Assembly (NCBI RefSeq): GCF_013608025.1
Contig: NZ_VDLV01000001.1
Coordinates: 186,001-250,000, forward strand
DNA length: 64,000 nt
Source: Pseudomonas brassicacearum subsp. neoaurantiaca
GTDB lineage: Bacteria > Pseudomonadota > Gammaproteobacteria > Pseudomonadales > Pseudomonadaceae
Direction of reading: 5' to 3'
The notes beneath the pieces are model-generated. The model searched no databases. It was not told the DNA's origin and worked only from the letters and a program-made list of their open reading frames with translations. The translations under genes were made by a program, and so were the position numbers. Shown piece by piece: positions 1-8,951 of this stretch (positions are counted from its first letter, which is position 1; each line of letters starts with the position of its first letter).

Positions 1-1
1 C

Positions 2-580
2 TTCGAAGGTGAATTCGCCGTGGTCGTCGATGAGGTTCCCATGGGATGCTCGGCACAAGACGCCATCGCCCGTATCCGCCTCATCGTGCAAGTCAACGAT
101 GTCAGCTTGCGCGCACTGGCACCCCGCGAAATGAAGACGGGCTTCGGTTTTATCCAGGCCAAATCCTCGTCAAGTTTCGCACCGGTGGCAATCACCCCCG
201 ACGAGTTGGGCGAAGCCTGGCGCGACGGGCGCGTGCACTTGCCGCTGAAGGTCGAGTGGAATGGCCAGTGGTTCGGGCATGCCCACGGTGGCGCCATGCA
301 TTTCGGCTTTCATCAATTGATTGCCCATGCGGCCCTGACCCGGCGTCTCAGGGCCGGCTGCGTGATCGGTTCCGGCACGGTTTCCAATGCCGATCCCAGC
401 GTTGGGGCGGCTTGCATCGCTGAACGTCGTGCCGTGGAGATGATTGAACAGGGCGCGCCTCAAACGTCCTTCATGCGATTTGGCGACCGTGTGCGCATGG
501 ACGTCATCGATGCGCAAGGGCAGTCGGTCTTTGGCGCGATAGACCAGCGTGTCGTCTGCGGAGAGCGCCCATGCGCGTGA
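2..580 (+). CDS. FAA hydrolase family protein (C-terminal part, 5' end outside window)
   Basis: The reading frame is open from the left edge, so the start lies outside the window. About 192 residues of the C-terminal part are visible. The visible segment resembles the 2-keto-4-pentenoate hydratase / fumarylacetoacetate hydrolase fold: a VVVDEVPMGCSAQDA segment, then the metal-site-side stretch WNGQWFGHAHGGAMHFGF and the C-terminal GSGTVSNADPSVGAACIAE block followed by MRFGDRVRMDV, as in FAA-type C-terminal strands. Such enzymes cleave or hydrate acylpyruvate-type intermediates in the cytoplasm. The gene overlaps the next one by 10 bp, so the two are probably translationally coupled. The substrate is unknown. 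Family call fairly sure, specific reaction not. Confidence 0.72.
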   Translation, partial: FEGEFAVVVDEVPMGCSAQDAIARIRLIVQVNDVSLRALAPREMKTGFGFIQAKSSSSFAPVAITPDELGEAWRDGRVHLPLKVEWNGQWFGHAHGGAMHFGFHQLIAHAALTRRLRAGCVIGSGTVSNADPSVGAACIAERRAVEMIEQGAPQTSFMRFGDRVRMDVIDAQGQSVFGAIDQRVVCGERPCA

Positions 581-1578
581 TGATTACCGGTGCAAACGGT
601 TTTGTCGGGCGGGCATTGGTGCAGCGTCTGCTCGACACGAATCAACTGCGAGGCCAGCCCATCAGCGCGTTGATCCTGGTGGATAAGGAGCTGGCGGGTT
701 TCACTGACGATAAGCGCCTGCGCCGTCATTGCGGCAGCATCACCGATGCCGCGTTGCTGCGTCGCGCCCTGGCCGATGGCATCGATGTGGTGTTCCACCT
801 GGTGAGCGTGCCGGGCGGCGCGGCCGAGCAGCAGTATTCACTGGGCTATCAGGTCAACTTGCTGGCGAGCCTGGAGTTGCTCGATCAGTTGCGCGAACAG
901 CCTGGCGTGCCGGTGCTGGTGTACGCCAGCAGCGTGGCGGTGTACGGCGGCGACCTGCCGGCGCGCATGGATGAGCGTGCCGTGCCACACCCGCAGATAA
1001 GCTATGGCGCGCACAAAGTGATGGTGGAAACGGCCCTCAATGACCTGGCTCGGCGAGGCGAGGTGGACGGTCGTGCCGTGCGCCTGCCCGGCATCGTCGC
1101 GCGTCCACGTGAGCCCAACGGCCTGCGTTCGGCGTTCATGAGCGATCTGCTGCAGGCTTTTGCCCTGGGCGAGCCGTATTGCTGCCCAGTGTCGCCGCAG
1201 GCGCAGGCGTGGTGGATGTCGGTGCGGTGCTGCGTCGATAACCTGCTGCGAGCCGCCGAGCTGCCGACCGCCGAACTCGGCGAATCACGGGTCTGGCAAC
1301 TGCCGTTGTTGCACCTGTCCATTGCCCAGGTCATCGATGCCCTGGCCGCTGCCTACGGCCAGGAACGCCGTGGGCTGATCAGCTTCGCACCGGATGCCGG
1401 GCTGCAAGCCTTGTTCGGCAGTTTCCCGGCGATGAAAACCCCACTGGCCCGGGCCCTTGGCTTTCGCCATGACGGCTCGGCAGCCGCCTTGATACGCAAC
1501 AGTTTGAAGCCTGCTGCCTCGGCGCGTCGTGCGCGAGGGCGGGTGGCGCTTGGAGTGACTGATCATGCAACCGACTAA
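571..1578 (+). CDS. NAD-dependent epimerase/dehydratase family protein (D-erythronate dehydrogenase-like)
   Basis: 335 residues, extended short-chain dehydrogenase fold. The Rossmann motif GANGFVG is at residues 7-13 and the catalytic pair YGAHK (Tyr145, Lys149) is preceded by the strand motif VYASSVAVYG that supplies the active-site Ser. The overall length and the sequence after YxxxK (RLPGIVARP) resemble DenD, which oxidises D-erythronate in the cytosol, but sugar-nucleotide epimerases share these features. ATG at 571 is 10 bp inside the upstream gene and follows GGAGAG. Its place between an FAA hydrolase and a cyclase-family hydrolase suggests oxidation of a sugar acid or hydroxy acid in a short catabolic pathway. 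Family sure, substrate inferred. Confidence 0.85.
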   Translation: MRVMITGANGFVGRALVQRLLDTNQLRGQPISALILVDKELAGFTDDKRLRRHCGSITDAALLRRALADGIDVVFHLVSVPGGAAEQQYSLGYQVNLLASLELLDQLREQPGVPVLVYASSVAVYGGDLPARMDERAVPHPQISYGAHKVMVETALNDLARRGEVDGRAVRLPGIVARPREPNGLRSAFMSDLLQAFALGEPYCCPVSPQAQAWWMSVRCCVDNLLRAAELPTAELGESRVWQLPLLHLSIAQVIDALAAAYGQERRGLISFAPDAGLQALFGSFPAMKTPLARALGFRHDGSAAALIRNSLKPAASARRARGRVALGVTDHATD

Positions 1579-2350
1579 ACGCCGTCTGGTGGACCTGTCC
1601 GTGACCCTGGACAATAACCCTTACACCGATCCGCCACCGTTGCTGCCGAAAATCGACTACATGGACCATCAACAAGGCTGGCCGGAGATGGCCGCGATGT
1701 TTCCCGGCCTGTCCAAGGCGCAAATGCCCGGCGACGAATCCTGGGCCGCGGAGCGCCTGCAGATCACTACCCACAGCGGTACGCACATGGACGCCCCCTG
1801 GCATTACGCCTCGACCACGGACGGCGGCAAACCGGCGTTCGGCATCGACGAACTGCCACTGGACTGGTGCCTGCAACCGGGGGTGAAACTGGATTTTCGC
1901 CATATGCCAGACGGTCATGTGGTCAGCGCCGCCGAAATACAGGCTGAGCTGGCGCGCATCGAGCACGTGCTCCAGCCGTTGGACATCGTCCTGGTCAATA
2001 CCCGCGCCGGTGCATTGTTCGGCCAGCCAGGGTATCTGGACGCCGGGGTCGGCATCGGCCGCGAGGCCACGTTGTATTTGCTCGAGCGCGGCGTGCGCGT
2101 GGTCGGCACCGATGCCTGGAGTTGGGATGCGCCGTTCAAGTACACGCGCGAACGCTTCGCCGCCACCGGCGATGCCTCGATCATCTGGGAAGGGCACAAG
2201 GCCGGGCGCGACATCGGCTACGGCCAGATGGAAAAACTGGCGAACCTGGAATGCCTGCCGGCCCATGGCTTCCAGGTGTCTTGCTTCCCTTACAAGATCA
2301 GGCACGCTTCGGCCGGCTTCGTCCGCGCCGTGGCGATTTTCGAGGAATGA
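1565..2350 (+). CDS. Cyclase family protein (kynurenine-formamidase-like metal-dependent hydrolase)
   Basis: 261 residues. The family signature HSGTHMDAPWH lies near residues 70-80 and supplies the His/Asp/His metal ligands typical of the cyclase/formamidase fold (PF04199). Later blocks GVRVVGTDAWSWD and HxxKAGRDIGYGQMEKLANLE fit the larger bacterial members. Members hydrolyse amides or lactone-like rings, e.g. N-formylkynurenine or isatin. Here the neighbours point to opening a ring or lactone in sugar-acid or aromatic catabolism (inference). The start overlaps the previous gene by 14 bp and the stop overlaps the next start as ATGA, so this is the middle of a coupled operon. Confidence 0.87.
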   Translation: MQPTKRRLVDLSVTLDNNPYTDPPPLLPKIDYMDHQQGWPEMAAMFPGLSKAQMPGDESWAAERLQITTHSGTHMDAPWHYASTTDGGKPAFGIDELPLDWCLQPGVKLDFRHMPDGHVVSAAEIQAELARIEHVLQPLDIVLVNTRAGALFGQPGYLDAGVGIGREATLYLLERGVRVVGTDAWSWDAPFKYTRERFAATGDASIIWEGHKAGRDIGYGQMEKLANLECLPAHGFQVSCFPYKIRHASAGFVRAVAIFEE

Positions 2351-3078
2351 CCGTGCGTGCGGCGGATGGAAAAAAACGCGGCAATCTTTCCCGAGGGCTT
2401 GAGGTGCTGCTTTCCGAGCACATCATCGAGGGGCGACTGCGTAGCGGAGAACAATTGCCCACCGAGTCGGCCCTCATGCTCGAACACGGAGTCAGCAGGA
2501 CCGTGGTGCGCGAGGCGATGTCGCGTTTGCAGGCCGCCGGAATGGTCGAGACACGCCATGGCATCGGTACGTTTGTGCGCGATAGCACGCTGTCATTGAA
2601 GACCTTCATCGACCCGGCGACGATCGGTGTCATTGTCGATTCGCTGGCAATCATGGAGTTCCGGATTGGCCTGGAAGTCGAAGCCGCCGGGCTCGCTGCG
2701 CAACGCCGCCGCCCTGATCAGTTGGCGGGTTTGCGAGCGCTGCTCGATCAGCTCGGGCAGCCGGCAGTCAGCCTCAATGATCGGGCGGCGCTGGATTTCC
2801 AGTTCCATCTGGGCATCGCCGAGGCGACTGGCAATCACTACATCGCCAACACGTTGCTCAACCTGGGCGTGGTCATCATTCCCCGCAGCCGATTGGATTC
2901 CGCGCGGCTGTTCCATGATGAGCCTTTGCACTACGAACAGCGCATGCAAAGCGAGCACGAACAGATCTACCAGGCGATCTTCAATCAGGATGCCGAATGC
3001 GCACGCGCGGCCATGCGCCTGCACCTCCAGGACAGTCGCGAGTACCTGCATCAGGCCCGCAACGAGCTGCTGACATGA
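2347..3078 (+). CDS. GntR/FadR-family transcriptional regulator
   Basis: 243 residues from ATG 2347, whose ATGA overlaps the stop of the cyclase gene; an in-frame open stretch extends further upstream but only inside that gene. The N-terminal winged helix-turn-helix covers about residues 10-80 (LSEHIIEGRLRSGEQLPTE, then SRTVVREAMSRLQAAGMVE and RHGIGTFV). The C-terminal FCD-type helical domain follows (FRIGLEVEAAGLAAQRR, FQFHLGIAEATGNHYI, EHEQIYQAIFNQDAECARAA), with the Asp/His residues that usually bind a metal and a carboxylic acid effector. It is embedded in the catabolic operon and is probably its local regulator, responding to an acid intermediate (inference). Confidence 0.93.
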   Translation: MTVRAADGKKRGNLSRGLEVLLSEHIIEGRLRSGEQLPTESALMLEHGVSRTVVREAMSRLQAAGMVETRHGIGTFVRDSTLSLKTFIDPATIGVIVDSLAIMEFRIGLEVEAAGLAAQRRRPDQLAGLRALLDQLGQPAVSLNDRAALDFQFHLGIAEATGNHYIANTLLNLGVVIIPRSRLDSARLFHDEPLHYEQRMQSEHEQIYQAIFNQDAECARAAMRLHLQDSREYLHQARNELLT

Positions 3079-4025
3079 CCAGCGTTCACGATGCCCAGGT
3101 GCCGGAAACGACGACACAGCATCCAGCCACTGCGCTGACCATCATCGATCCGCGCTGGACCTTGTTCGTCCGTGTCGTGGCGGCTGGCAGCCTCAGCAAG
3201 GCCGCCGTATTGCTGGACATGCCGCAATCCATGGTCAGTCGCAACATCGCCTTGCTCGAGTCGCAATGTGGCGAGCGCCTGTTCCATCGCACCGGACGAG
3301 GTGTGGTCCTGACCGAATTCGGCGAACAACTGTTGCCCTGTATCTCCGGCCTGATTGCGGACGCGGAAGGCCTTGCCGATGACATTCGCAACCTGCGTGG
3401 AAAACCGGTGGGCGAGGTGGTCGTGGGCATGTTGCCCTCAGCGGTGCGGCGGTTCGCGGGGACGCTGTTTTCCACGGTGCGGGCGCAGATGCCCGGGGTA
3501 AGGTTGCATTTGATCGAGGGCGCCAGTGCTCAACTCGAAGAGCAGTTGCACGACGGTCGCCTGGATATGGCGCTGGTGCTGCGCGAGAGCGAGGCGAGCA
3601 TCGGGCAAGCGCATCTGCTGGCAAGGCTCCCACTGCATCTGGTGGGGCCTGCGGTCGATCCTCTTTTCGCCAGTCGAGACATTCCGTTGAAGCAGTTATC
3701 TGGATTGCCCCTGGTCGTACCCGGGCGACCGCATCTGTTGAGGGCCAGGCTCGACCACTTGGCCGCCGATCAAGGTGTCGAATTATCCGTGGCCGTGGAA
3801 GCCGATTCCGTCCAGCTGCAGTACGAAGTCGTGGCGGCGGGGGGCGGCTATGCCATTGCGTCGGTGCTGCCGGGCTCGTTGGATCAGCGATTGGTGTCAT
3901 CGCGAATCGTCGAGCCGGTCCTCGAGCGCTTCGTTGTCCTGGCGGAGTCGCCCCGGCGCCCGGTGACGCGTGCCTCCCGTGAGGTGCGCCGGTTGATCTG
4001 CAACCTGTCCATGCCATCGACTTAA
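3075..4025 (+). CDS. LysR-family transcriptional regulator
   Basis: 316 residues from ATG 3075, which overlaps the FadR-type gene stop as ATGA; an upstream in-frame ATG at 2997 lies inside that gene and is less likely. The N-terminal HTH is FVRVVAAGSLSKAAVLLDMPQ followed by VSRNIALLESQCGERLFHRT (about residues 32-72). The effector domain starts near residue 110 (VGEVVVGMLPSAVRRFAGTLF) and includes LEEQLHDGRLDMALV. Two regulators of different families sit back to back here in one transcription unit, which is uncommon. The target may be the genes starting at 4124, separated by 98 bp. Confidence 0.93.
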   Translation: MTSVHDAQVPETTTQHPATALTIIDPRWTLFVRVVAAGSLSKAAVLLDMPQSMVSRNIALLESQCGERLFHRTGRGVVLTEFGEQLLPCISGLIADAEGLADDIRNLRGKPVGEVVVGMLPSAVRRFAGTLFSTVRAQMPGVRLHLIEGASAQLEEQLHDGRLDMALVLRESEASIGQAHLLARLPLHLVGPAVDPLFASRDIPLKQLSGLPLVVPGRPHLLRARLDHLAADQGVELSVAVEADSVQLQYEVVAAGGGYAIASVLPGSLDQRLVSSRIVEPVLERFVVLAESPRRPVTRASREVRRLICNLSMPST

Positions 4026-4123
4026 GCGATAGCTGCTTTCGCTCCCCAGCAGTATTCGGTGCGGGGAGCGCCTCGTAGGGTGTCAGTCAACCAACGATTG
4101 ATACCGATTGCGAGGTTCGCACC

Positions 4124-5134
4124 ATGCATCACGCTCAAGAATCCCAAGTCATCGCCCCGACGCTTTTCCTCAGCGATGCCGATGTTGCCTCTCTCGCCGA
4201 TTGGGGCACTGCCGTCGCCGCACTCGCCGAGGCGTATGCCCATCCGACGTCCGACGCGATGGTGCCGCCTCGTTCCATGGCACGTGGCGACGGGCTCTGG
4301 CTGCGCAGTTTGACCGCCGTACCACCCACCGGTGGCCAGATGGGCTGCAAGTTGATTGCCGCTTCCATGCGGGCGCGCTGCGCCAGCTACCTGATCGCCT
4401 TGTTCAACCAGCAGACCATGGCCCTCAGTGCGCTGATCGACGGCAACCGGGTGACCGGTCTGCGTACCGCCGCCACCGCTGCGCTGGCGGTCGATTTGCT
4501 GGCGCCCCAGCGAGCGCTGCGGGTGGGGGTGATTGGCGCCGGGTTCGAGGCGCGGGGTGCGCTGGACTGCCTCAAGTCGGTGCGCGACGTGTCCCATGTC
4601 CGGGTGTTCAGTCCAACGCCCGCGAGCCGTGAGCGTTTTGCCGAAAGCTTCAGGCCCGGGCTGGATATCCAGGCGGTGAGCAGCGCCCAGGAGGCGGTGC
4701 GGGACGCTGACGTGGTGATCTGTGCCGCCCGCAGCCGTGACGAGTCTCCGGTGTTGCAAGGCGCGTGGCTTTGCCCGGGCGCCACGGTCGTGTCGTTGGG
4801 TTCCACCTTGCCTGAGCAACGGGAGGTTGATCCGGTCACGATGGAGCGAGCCGCCTGCATTGTCGCGGATATGCCGCAAGAGGTGCTCCACGATACCGGT
4901 GACGCCATCGCCGCGATCAGTGCCGGCGTGTATGTCGCCGACAAATTGGTCGCGCTGTCGGACCTGGTCGCGGGCCGTGTCACCCCGCGCCAGCAGGCAA
5001 GCGACATCGTTCTCTACAAATCGGTGGGCTCGGCGCTGCAGGACGTCGTCATCGCCCAAGCGCTGTACGAGCGCGCCCGGCAACAAGGCCTCGGCATCGA
5101 GCTGCCTGCCAGCATTGTCCCTGTCTCGAAATAA
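4124..5134 (+). CDS. Ornithine cyclodeaminase / mu-crystallin family protein
   Basis: 336 residues. It shows the family substrate-binding Lys in MGCKLIAAS, the GLRTAATAALAVDLL segment, the Rossmann motif GVIGAGFEARGAL (about residues 129-141) and the later VVSLGSTLPEQREVD and VADMPQE blocks. Members are cytosolic NAD(P)-dependent dehydrogenases or cyclodeaminases for amino acids, ketimines or imino acids (ornithine, alanine, thiomorpholine carboxylate). It begins a second three-gene block (this gene, DapA-family lyase, aldehyde dehydrogenase) with a 25-bp gap to the next gene. The arrangement suggests a nitrogen-containing or keto-acid substrate, but no specific reaction can be assigned. Confidence 0.88.
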   Translation: MHHAQESQVIAPTLFLSDADVASLADWGTAVAALAEAYAHPTSDAMVPPRSMARGDGLWLRSLTAVPPTGGQMGCKLIAASMRARCASYLIALFNQQTMALSALIDGNRVTGLRTAATAALAVDLLAPQRALRVGVIGAGFEARGALDCLKSVRDVSHVRVFSPTPASRERFAESFRPGLDIQAVSSAQEAVRDADVVICAARSRDESPVLQGAWLCPGATVVSLGSTLPEQREVDPVTMERAACIVADMPQEVLHDTGDAIAAISAGVYVADKLVALSDLVAGRVTPRQQASDIVLYKSVGSALQDVVIAQALYERARQQGLGIELPASIVPVSK

Positions 5135-5159
5135 CCCTCACTGTCCAAAGGAAATCATC

Positions 5160-6176
5160 ATGGCCACATACAAGAAAGCGGACGCCCGTACCTGGGCGCG
5201 GGAAAACCTGGTGGGCTGCTCGGCTGTCACCATTCCAAGTTTCAGCGCCGATCTGAAGCGACTCAACGAACGTGGCATTCGCCACGACATTGAACATACG
5301 GTCGGCCTGGGCTACAGCGCCACGTTGCTGTGCAGCGAACTGGCGATCTCTCCCCAGGAGAACGCGCAGTTCACGGCCTGGGCCCGTGAGTCGGGGAAAA
5401 ACCTGATCCTGTTCTTCCATGCTGCTTTTGGGACGCTTGCCGAGAACATCGAGGCGGTGAAGCTCGCCGAGAATGCCGGTGCGGATATTGTCCTGCTGTC
5501 CTATCCACCGCAGTTCTGGCCGACCAACGAGCAGGAAATCTACGACTACACCAAGGCGTTCTGCGACGCGACGGACCTTGCCGTGATGCTGTTTCCGATT
5601 CCGTTGTGGGGTTTTGAACGGGTGCATCCGGCGGGTATGTCCCTGGAGTTGGTCCGTCGGCTGTTGGCTGATTGCCCGAACATCGCGGCGATCAAATCGG
5701 AGCAAGGGTTCCCACTGCCGGCGGGCATTTGCGAGATGTATTACCACTTCCGTGATCAGGTGGTGATCAGTTGCCCGATCGAAGGTGACGCGATCCCCTT
5801 GATGAGCCTGATGAAACTGCAGTTTTCTGGCACCAGCAACACCGCCTGGATGAGCGACTACTACCCGAAAGCGTTCGAACTGGCGCGCACGGGGCGCTTT
5901 GAAGAGGCGATGGAACTGTATTGGAAGGTCAATCCGGCCCGCAGTGCCAACGGCGCTGCCGCGCAGAGCTACGCCGGCGGTACCGGTGTGCTTAACCGGA
6001 CGATGTGGAAATACCAGGACTGGCTCGCCGGCTTCAATGGCGGCCCGTTGCGTGCCCCGGCGATGCGCGTCCCGGATCGCTTCATGAAGTCGCTGCGCCA
6101 AGGCTTGGTTGCGTCGGGGTTGCCGGTGACTTCGGACCCGGACAGCGCCTTCATGATCGGGCGCCATCTGTGCTGA
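5160..6176 (+). CDS. Dihydrodipicolinate synthase (DapA) family lyase
   Basis: 338 residues from ATG 5160, preceded by AAAGGAAATCATC. TIM-barrel class I aldolase family: the Schiff-base Lys is Lys179 in NIAAIKSEQG. The usual strand motif with the catalytic Tyr (LYNxP in DHDPS) appears here as LFPIPLWGF, with Phe145 where Tyr is expected, and the Tyr-Lys interval is about 6 residues longer than in DHDPS. The TTGE-like loop is also altered (GLGYSATLLCSELA). It is therefore not a lysine-biosynthesis DapA but a catabolic aldolase, dehydratase or deacylase of the same fold, feeding the aldehyde dehydrogenase downstream (17 bp gap). Substrate unknown. Confidence 0.86.
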   Translation: MATYKKADARTWARENLVGCSAVTIPSFSADLKRLNERGIRHDIEHTVGLGYSATLLCSELAISPQENAQFTAWARESGKNLILFFHAAFGTLAENIEAVKLAENAGADIVLLSYPPQFWPTNEQEIYDYTKAFCDATDLAVMLFPIPLWGFERVHPAGMSLELVRRLLADCPNIAAIKSEQGFPLPAGICEMYYHFRDQVVISCPIEGDAIPLMSLMKLQFSGTSNTAWMSDYYPKAFELARTGRFEEAMELYWKVNPARSANGAAAQSYAGGTGVLNRTMWKYQDWLAGFNGGPLRAPAMRVPDRFMKSLRQGLVASGLPVTSDPDSAFMIGRHLC

Positions 6177-6192
6177 TGGGGAGGATTGCACA

Positions 6193-7662
6193 GTGAAACA
6201 TTTACTCAAGGATCCCACGCTGTGGCGTACCGACGCCTACATCGCTGGACAATGGCTGGCCGAGACGCCGCACGGTCGGTACACGTTGCGCAACCCGGTG
6301 GATCAGACGGTGCTGGCCGAGTTGCCGCGCTGTCGCGAAGCTGAAGTCCGGCAGGCTATCGATGCGGCGCACGACGCCTTCGGCCCGTGGCGTCGCTTGA
6401 CGGCCAAGCGCCGTGGCGAGGTGTTGCGCCGTTGGTATGAGCTGATGGTCGAACATCGCGAGGACATTGCCACGCTGATTACCCTGGAGGAGGGCAAGCC
6501 ACTGGAGGAGGCGCGCGGTGAAGTCGATTACGCGGCGTCTTTCGTGCGATGGTTTGGCGAAGAAGCCACACGGGTGCGCGGTGATCTGATTCCGGGGGTG
6601 AAGGACACTCAGCGCATCGTCGTACTGCGCGAGCCCATCGGCGTCTGCGCGGCGATAACGCCCTGGAATTTCCCGGCCGCGATGATCACGCGCAAGGCCG
6701 CTCCAGCCCTCGCGGCCGGTTGCACCATGGTGGTGAAACCGGCCAGCCAGACACCTTTGACCGCGTTGGCGCTCGCTGAACTGGCCCTGCGCGCGGGGGT
6801 GCCGGGCGGCGTTTTCAGTGTCATCACCGGTAATGACACTCGCGACATTGCCGGTGAGCTCACGGCCAACCCGTTGGTGCGCAAACTCACCTTCACGGGG
6901 TCCACCGAAGTGGGCCGGCTGTTGTTGGCGCAAGCGGCGCAGACGGTCAAGAAATGCTCCATGGAGCTGGGCGGCAACGCTCCGTTCATTGTCTTCGACG
7001 ATGCGGACCTCGATGCTGCAGCCGACGGCGTGATGGTGGCCAAGTTTCGCAACGGCGGGCAATCCTGTATCGGCGCGAACCGGGTGCTGGTGCAGTCGGG
7101 GGTTCATGACGCATTGGCCGAGCGCATCGTTGAGCGGATGGCGCGCCTGAAGGTGGGCAATGGCCTGGAGCCTGGCGTGCAGGTCGGGCCGTTGATCGAT
7201 GACGCGGCCGTACGAAAATCCCAGGCGCTGGTGGATGATGCACTGGCGCAAGGTGCCCGGCTGCTGTCCGGCGGCAAACCCCATGCGCTGGGCGGGTGTT
7301 TCTTCCAGCCCACCTTGCTGACCGATGTGACCCACGGGATGCGGGTCGCTCGCGAGGAGATCTTCGGCCCGGTCATGCCGCTGGTGCGTTTCGACAACGA
7401 TGACCAGGCCATCGCGATGGCCAATGACAGCGAGTTCGGTTTGGCGGCGTACCTGTTCAGCCGTGACGCGGCACGCATCTGGCGCAACGCCGCACGCATC
7501 GAATCGGGCATGGTGGGCATCAACTGCGGTCTGATTTCAAATGAGGTCGCACCCTTCGGTGGCGTGAAACAGAGCGGTCTTGGGCGAGAGGGATCCCACC
7601 TGGGAATCGACGAGTTCCTTGAAGTGAAATACCTCTGCTGGGATGGCTTGGAGAGCGTGTGA
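6193..7662 (+). CDS. NAD(P)-dependent aldehyde dehydrogenase (succinate-semialdehyde dehydrogenase-like)
   Basis: 489 residues from GTG 6193, with GGGAGGA seven bases upstream. All ALDH landmarks are present: TPWNFPAAMITRKAAPALAAG, VVKPASQTPL, LTFTGSTEVGR (coenzyme loop), the general base Glu in MELGGNAPFIVFDDAD, the catalytic Cys in GGQSCIGANR, and EEIFGPVMPL near the C-terminus. Length and motifs fit the GabD / 2-oxoglutarate-semialdehyde dehydrogenase group, which oxidises short dicarboxylic semialdehydes to diacids that enter the TCA cycle. It is the last gene of the first catabolic cluster; the REP-like array begins 5 bp after its stop. Family very sure, substrate inferred. Confidence 0.93.
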   Translation: MKHLLKDPTLWRTDAYIAGQWLAETPHGRYTLRNPVDQTVLAELPRCREAEVRQAIDAAHDAFGPWRRLTAKRRGEVLRRWYELMVEHREDIATLITLEEGKPLEEARGEVDYAASFVRWFGEEATRVRGDLIPGVKDTQRIVVLREPIGVCAAITPWNFPAAMITRKAAPALAAGCTMVVKPASQTPLTALALAELALRAGVPGGVFSVITGNDTRDIAGELTANPLVRKLTFTGSTEVGRLLLAQAAQTVKKCSMELGGNAPFIVFDDADLDAAADGVMVAKFRNGGQSCIGANRVLVQSGVHDALAERIVERMARLKVGNGLEPGVQVGPLIDDAAVRKSQALVDDALAQGARLLSGGKPHALGGCFFQPTLLTDVTHGMRVAREEIFGPVMPLVRFDNDDQAIAMANDSEFGLAAYLFSRDAARIWRNAARIESGMVGINCGLISNEVAPFGGVKQSGLGREGSHLGIDEFLEVKYLCWDGLESV

Positions 7663-7667
7663 AACCA

Positions 7668-8725
7668 GTGGGAGCGAGCCTGCTCGCGAAGTTGGCGGCA
7701 CAGCCAGCATCGCTGTGGGCTGACGTACCGCTATCGCGAGCAGGCTCGCTCCTACAAGTATTTTCAGTGTTTGGCACATTGATGCATGGCTTGGACCTTC
7801 TTGGCTGACGCACCGCTGAACGCTTTTGTGGCGAGGGGATTTATCCCCGCTGGGCTGCGCAGCAGCCCCCTGTTTTTTGGGCGCTTCGCACCCAAGCGGG
7901 AGCAAGCTCCCTCGCCACGGGGTTGTGGTGGCTGGCGTGGCCATATCAGGCTCGCTCCCACCCGTATTTCCAGTGTTTGGTCCATTGAGGTTTGGGTTTG
8001 CACCTTCATGGCTGACGCAATGCTGAGCGCTTTTGTGGCGAGGGAGCTTGCTCCCGCTGGGCTGCGTAGCGGCCCCAAACCAGCCAATTCGGTCTGTCAG
8101 AAAGATTGAGTTCACTGTTTTAGGGCTGCTGCGCAGCCCAGCGGGGATAAATCCCCTCGCCACGGGGGTTGTGGTGGCTCGTGTGGCCGTATCAGGCCAG
8201 CCACATAACCTTGTGGGGTAGAGTGTTTGGTCCATTGAGGCTTGGGCTTGCACCTTCATGGCTGACGCACCGCTGAGCGTTTTTGTGGCGAGGGGATTTA
8301 TCCCCGCTGGGCTGCGTAGCGGCCCCCTGTTTTGTGGGCGCTTCGCACCCAAGCGGGAGCAAGCTCCCTCGCCACGGGGTTGGGGTGGCTGGTGTGGTCA
8401 TTTCAGGCCAGGCACATAACCTTGTGGGAGCGAGCTTGCTCGCGAAGTCGGCGGCACAGCCACTATCGCTGTGGGCTGATGTACCGCTATCGCGAGCAGG
8501 CTCGCTCCCACACGAGTGTTTGGTCTATTGATGCTTGGGCTTGCACCTTCGTGGCTGACGCACCGCTGAGCGTTTTTGTGGCGAGGGGATTTATCCCCGC
8601 TGGGCTGCGCAGCAGCCCCTGTTTTGTGGGCGCTTCGCACCCAAGCGGGAGCGAGCTCCCTCGCCACGGGGTTGTGGTGGCTGGTGTGGGCATATCAGGC
8701 CAGGCACTTAGCCTGTGGGAGGTGT
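7668..8725. repeat. Array of REP-like hairpins and imperfect repeats
   Basis: A gene-free stretch filled by two interleaved palindromic families. Family 1 has arms like GGGAGCGAGCCTGCTCGCGA with the inverted copy about 65 bp away: pairs at 7668-7757 and 8424-8511. Family 2 contains GGCGAGGGGATTTATCCCCG, GGGCTGCGCAGCAGCCCC and CAAGCGGGAGCAAGCTCCCT segments. A marker beginning GTGTTTGG and running into GGCTGACGCA recurs at 7767, 7973, 8223 and 8516, so a composite unit of 206-293 bp has been duplicated about four times. Translations over it repeat the same short peptides (for example MWRGDLSPLGC) and are not genes. Such hairpins in Pseudomonas usually mark transcript ends or DNA-gyrase/IHF-type sites; no RAYT transposase is nearby. 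Confidence 0.9.
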
Positions 8726-8951
8726 GCAGCAATTGGGCAGCCTTGCGGCGAGACCCATCGCCGGCAGCGATACCTCGGATTGTGCAAAGCGATTTCAGCG
8801 CTGATACCCGATTCGATAGTCTCGTGGCTGATCCGGCATTTTTCGTCGGCATTTTCATCATTCTGCGGCATTGATTCGATGACGCCGCAGAGCTTGTCGG
8901 TGCGCCAGGCAATGTCCGCCCGATTGAAATAAGAATAATTAGGAGAGCGCG

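Noticed and set aside
7786..8932. Several reading frames of 60-270 residues in the repeat array
   Set aside because: They translate REP-like hairpins on both strands and repeat the same peptides; no start signals or codon bias of a gene.
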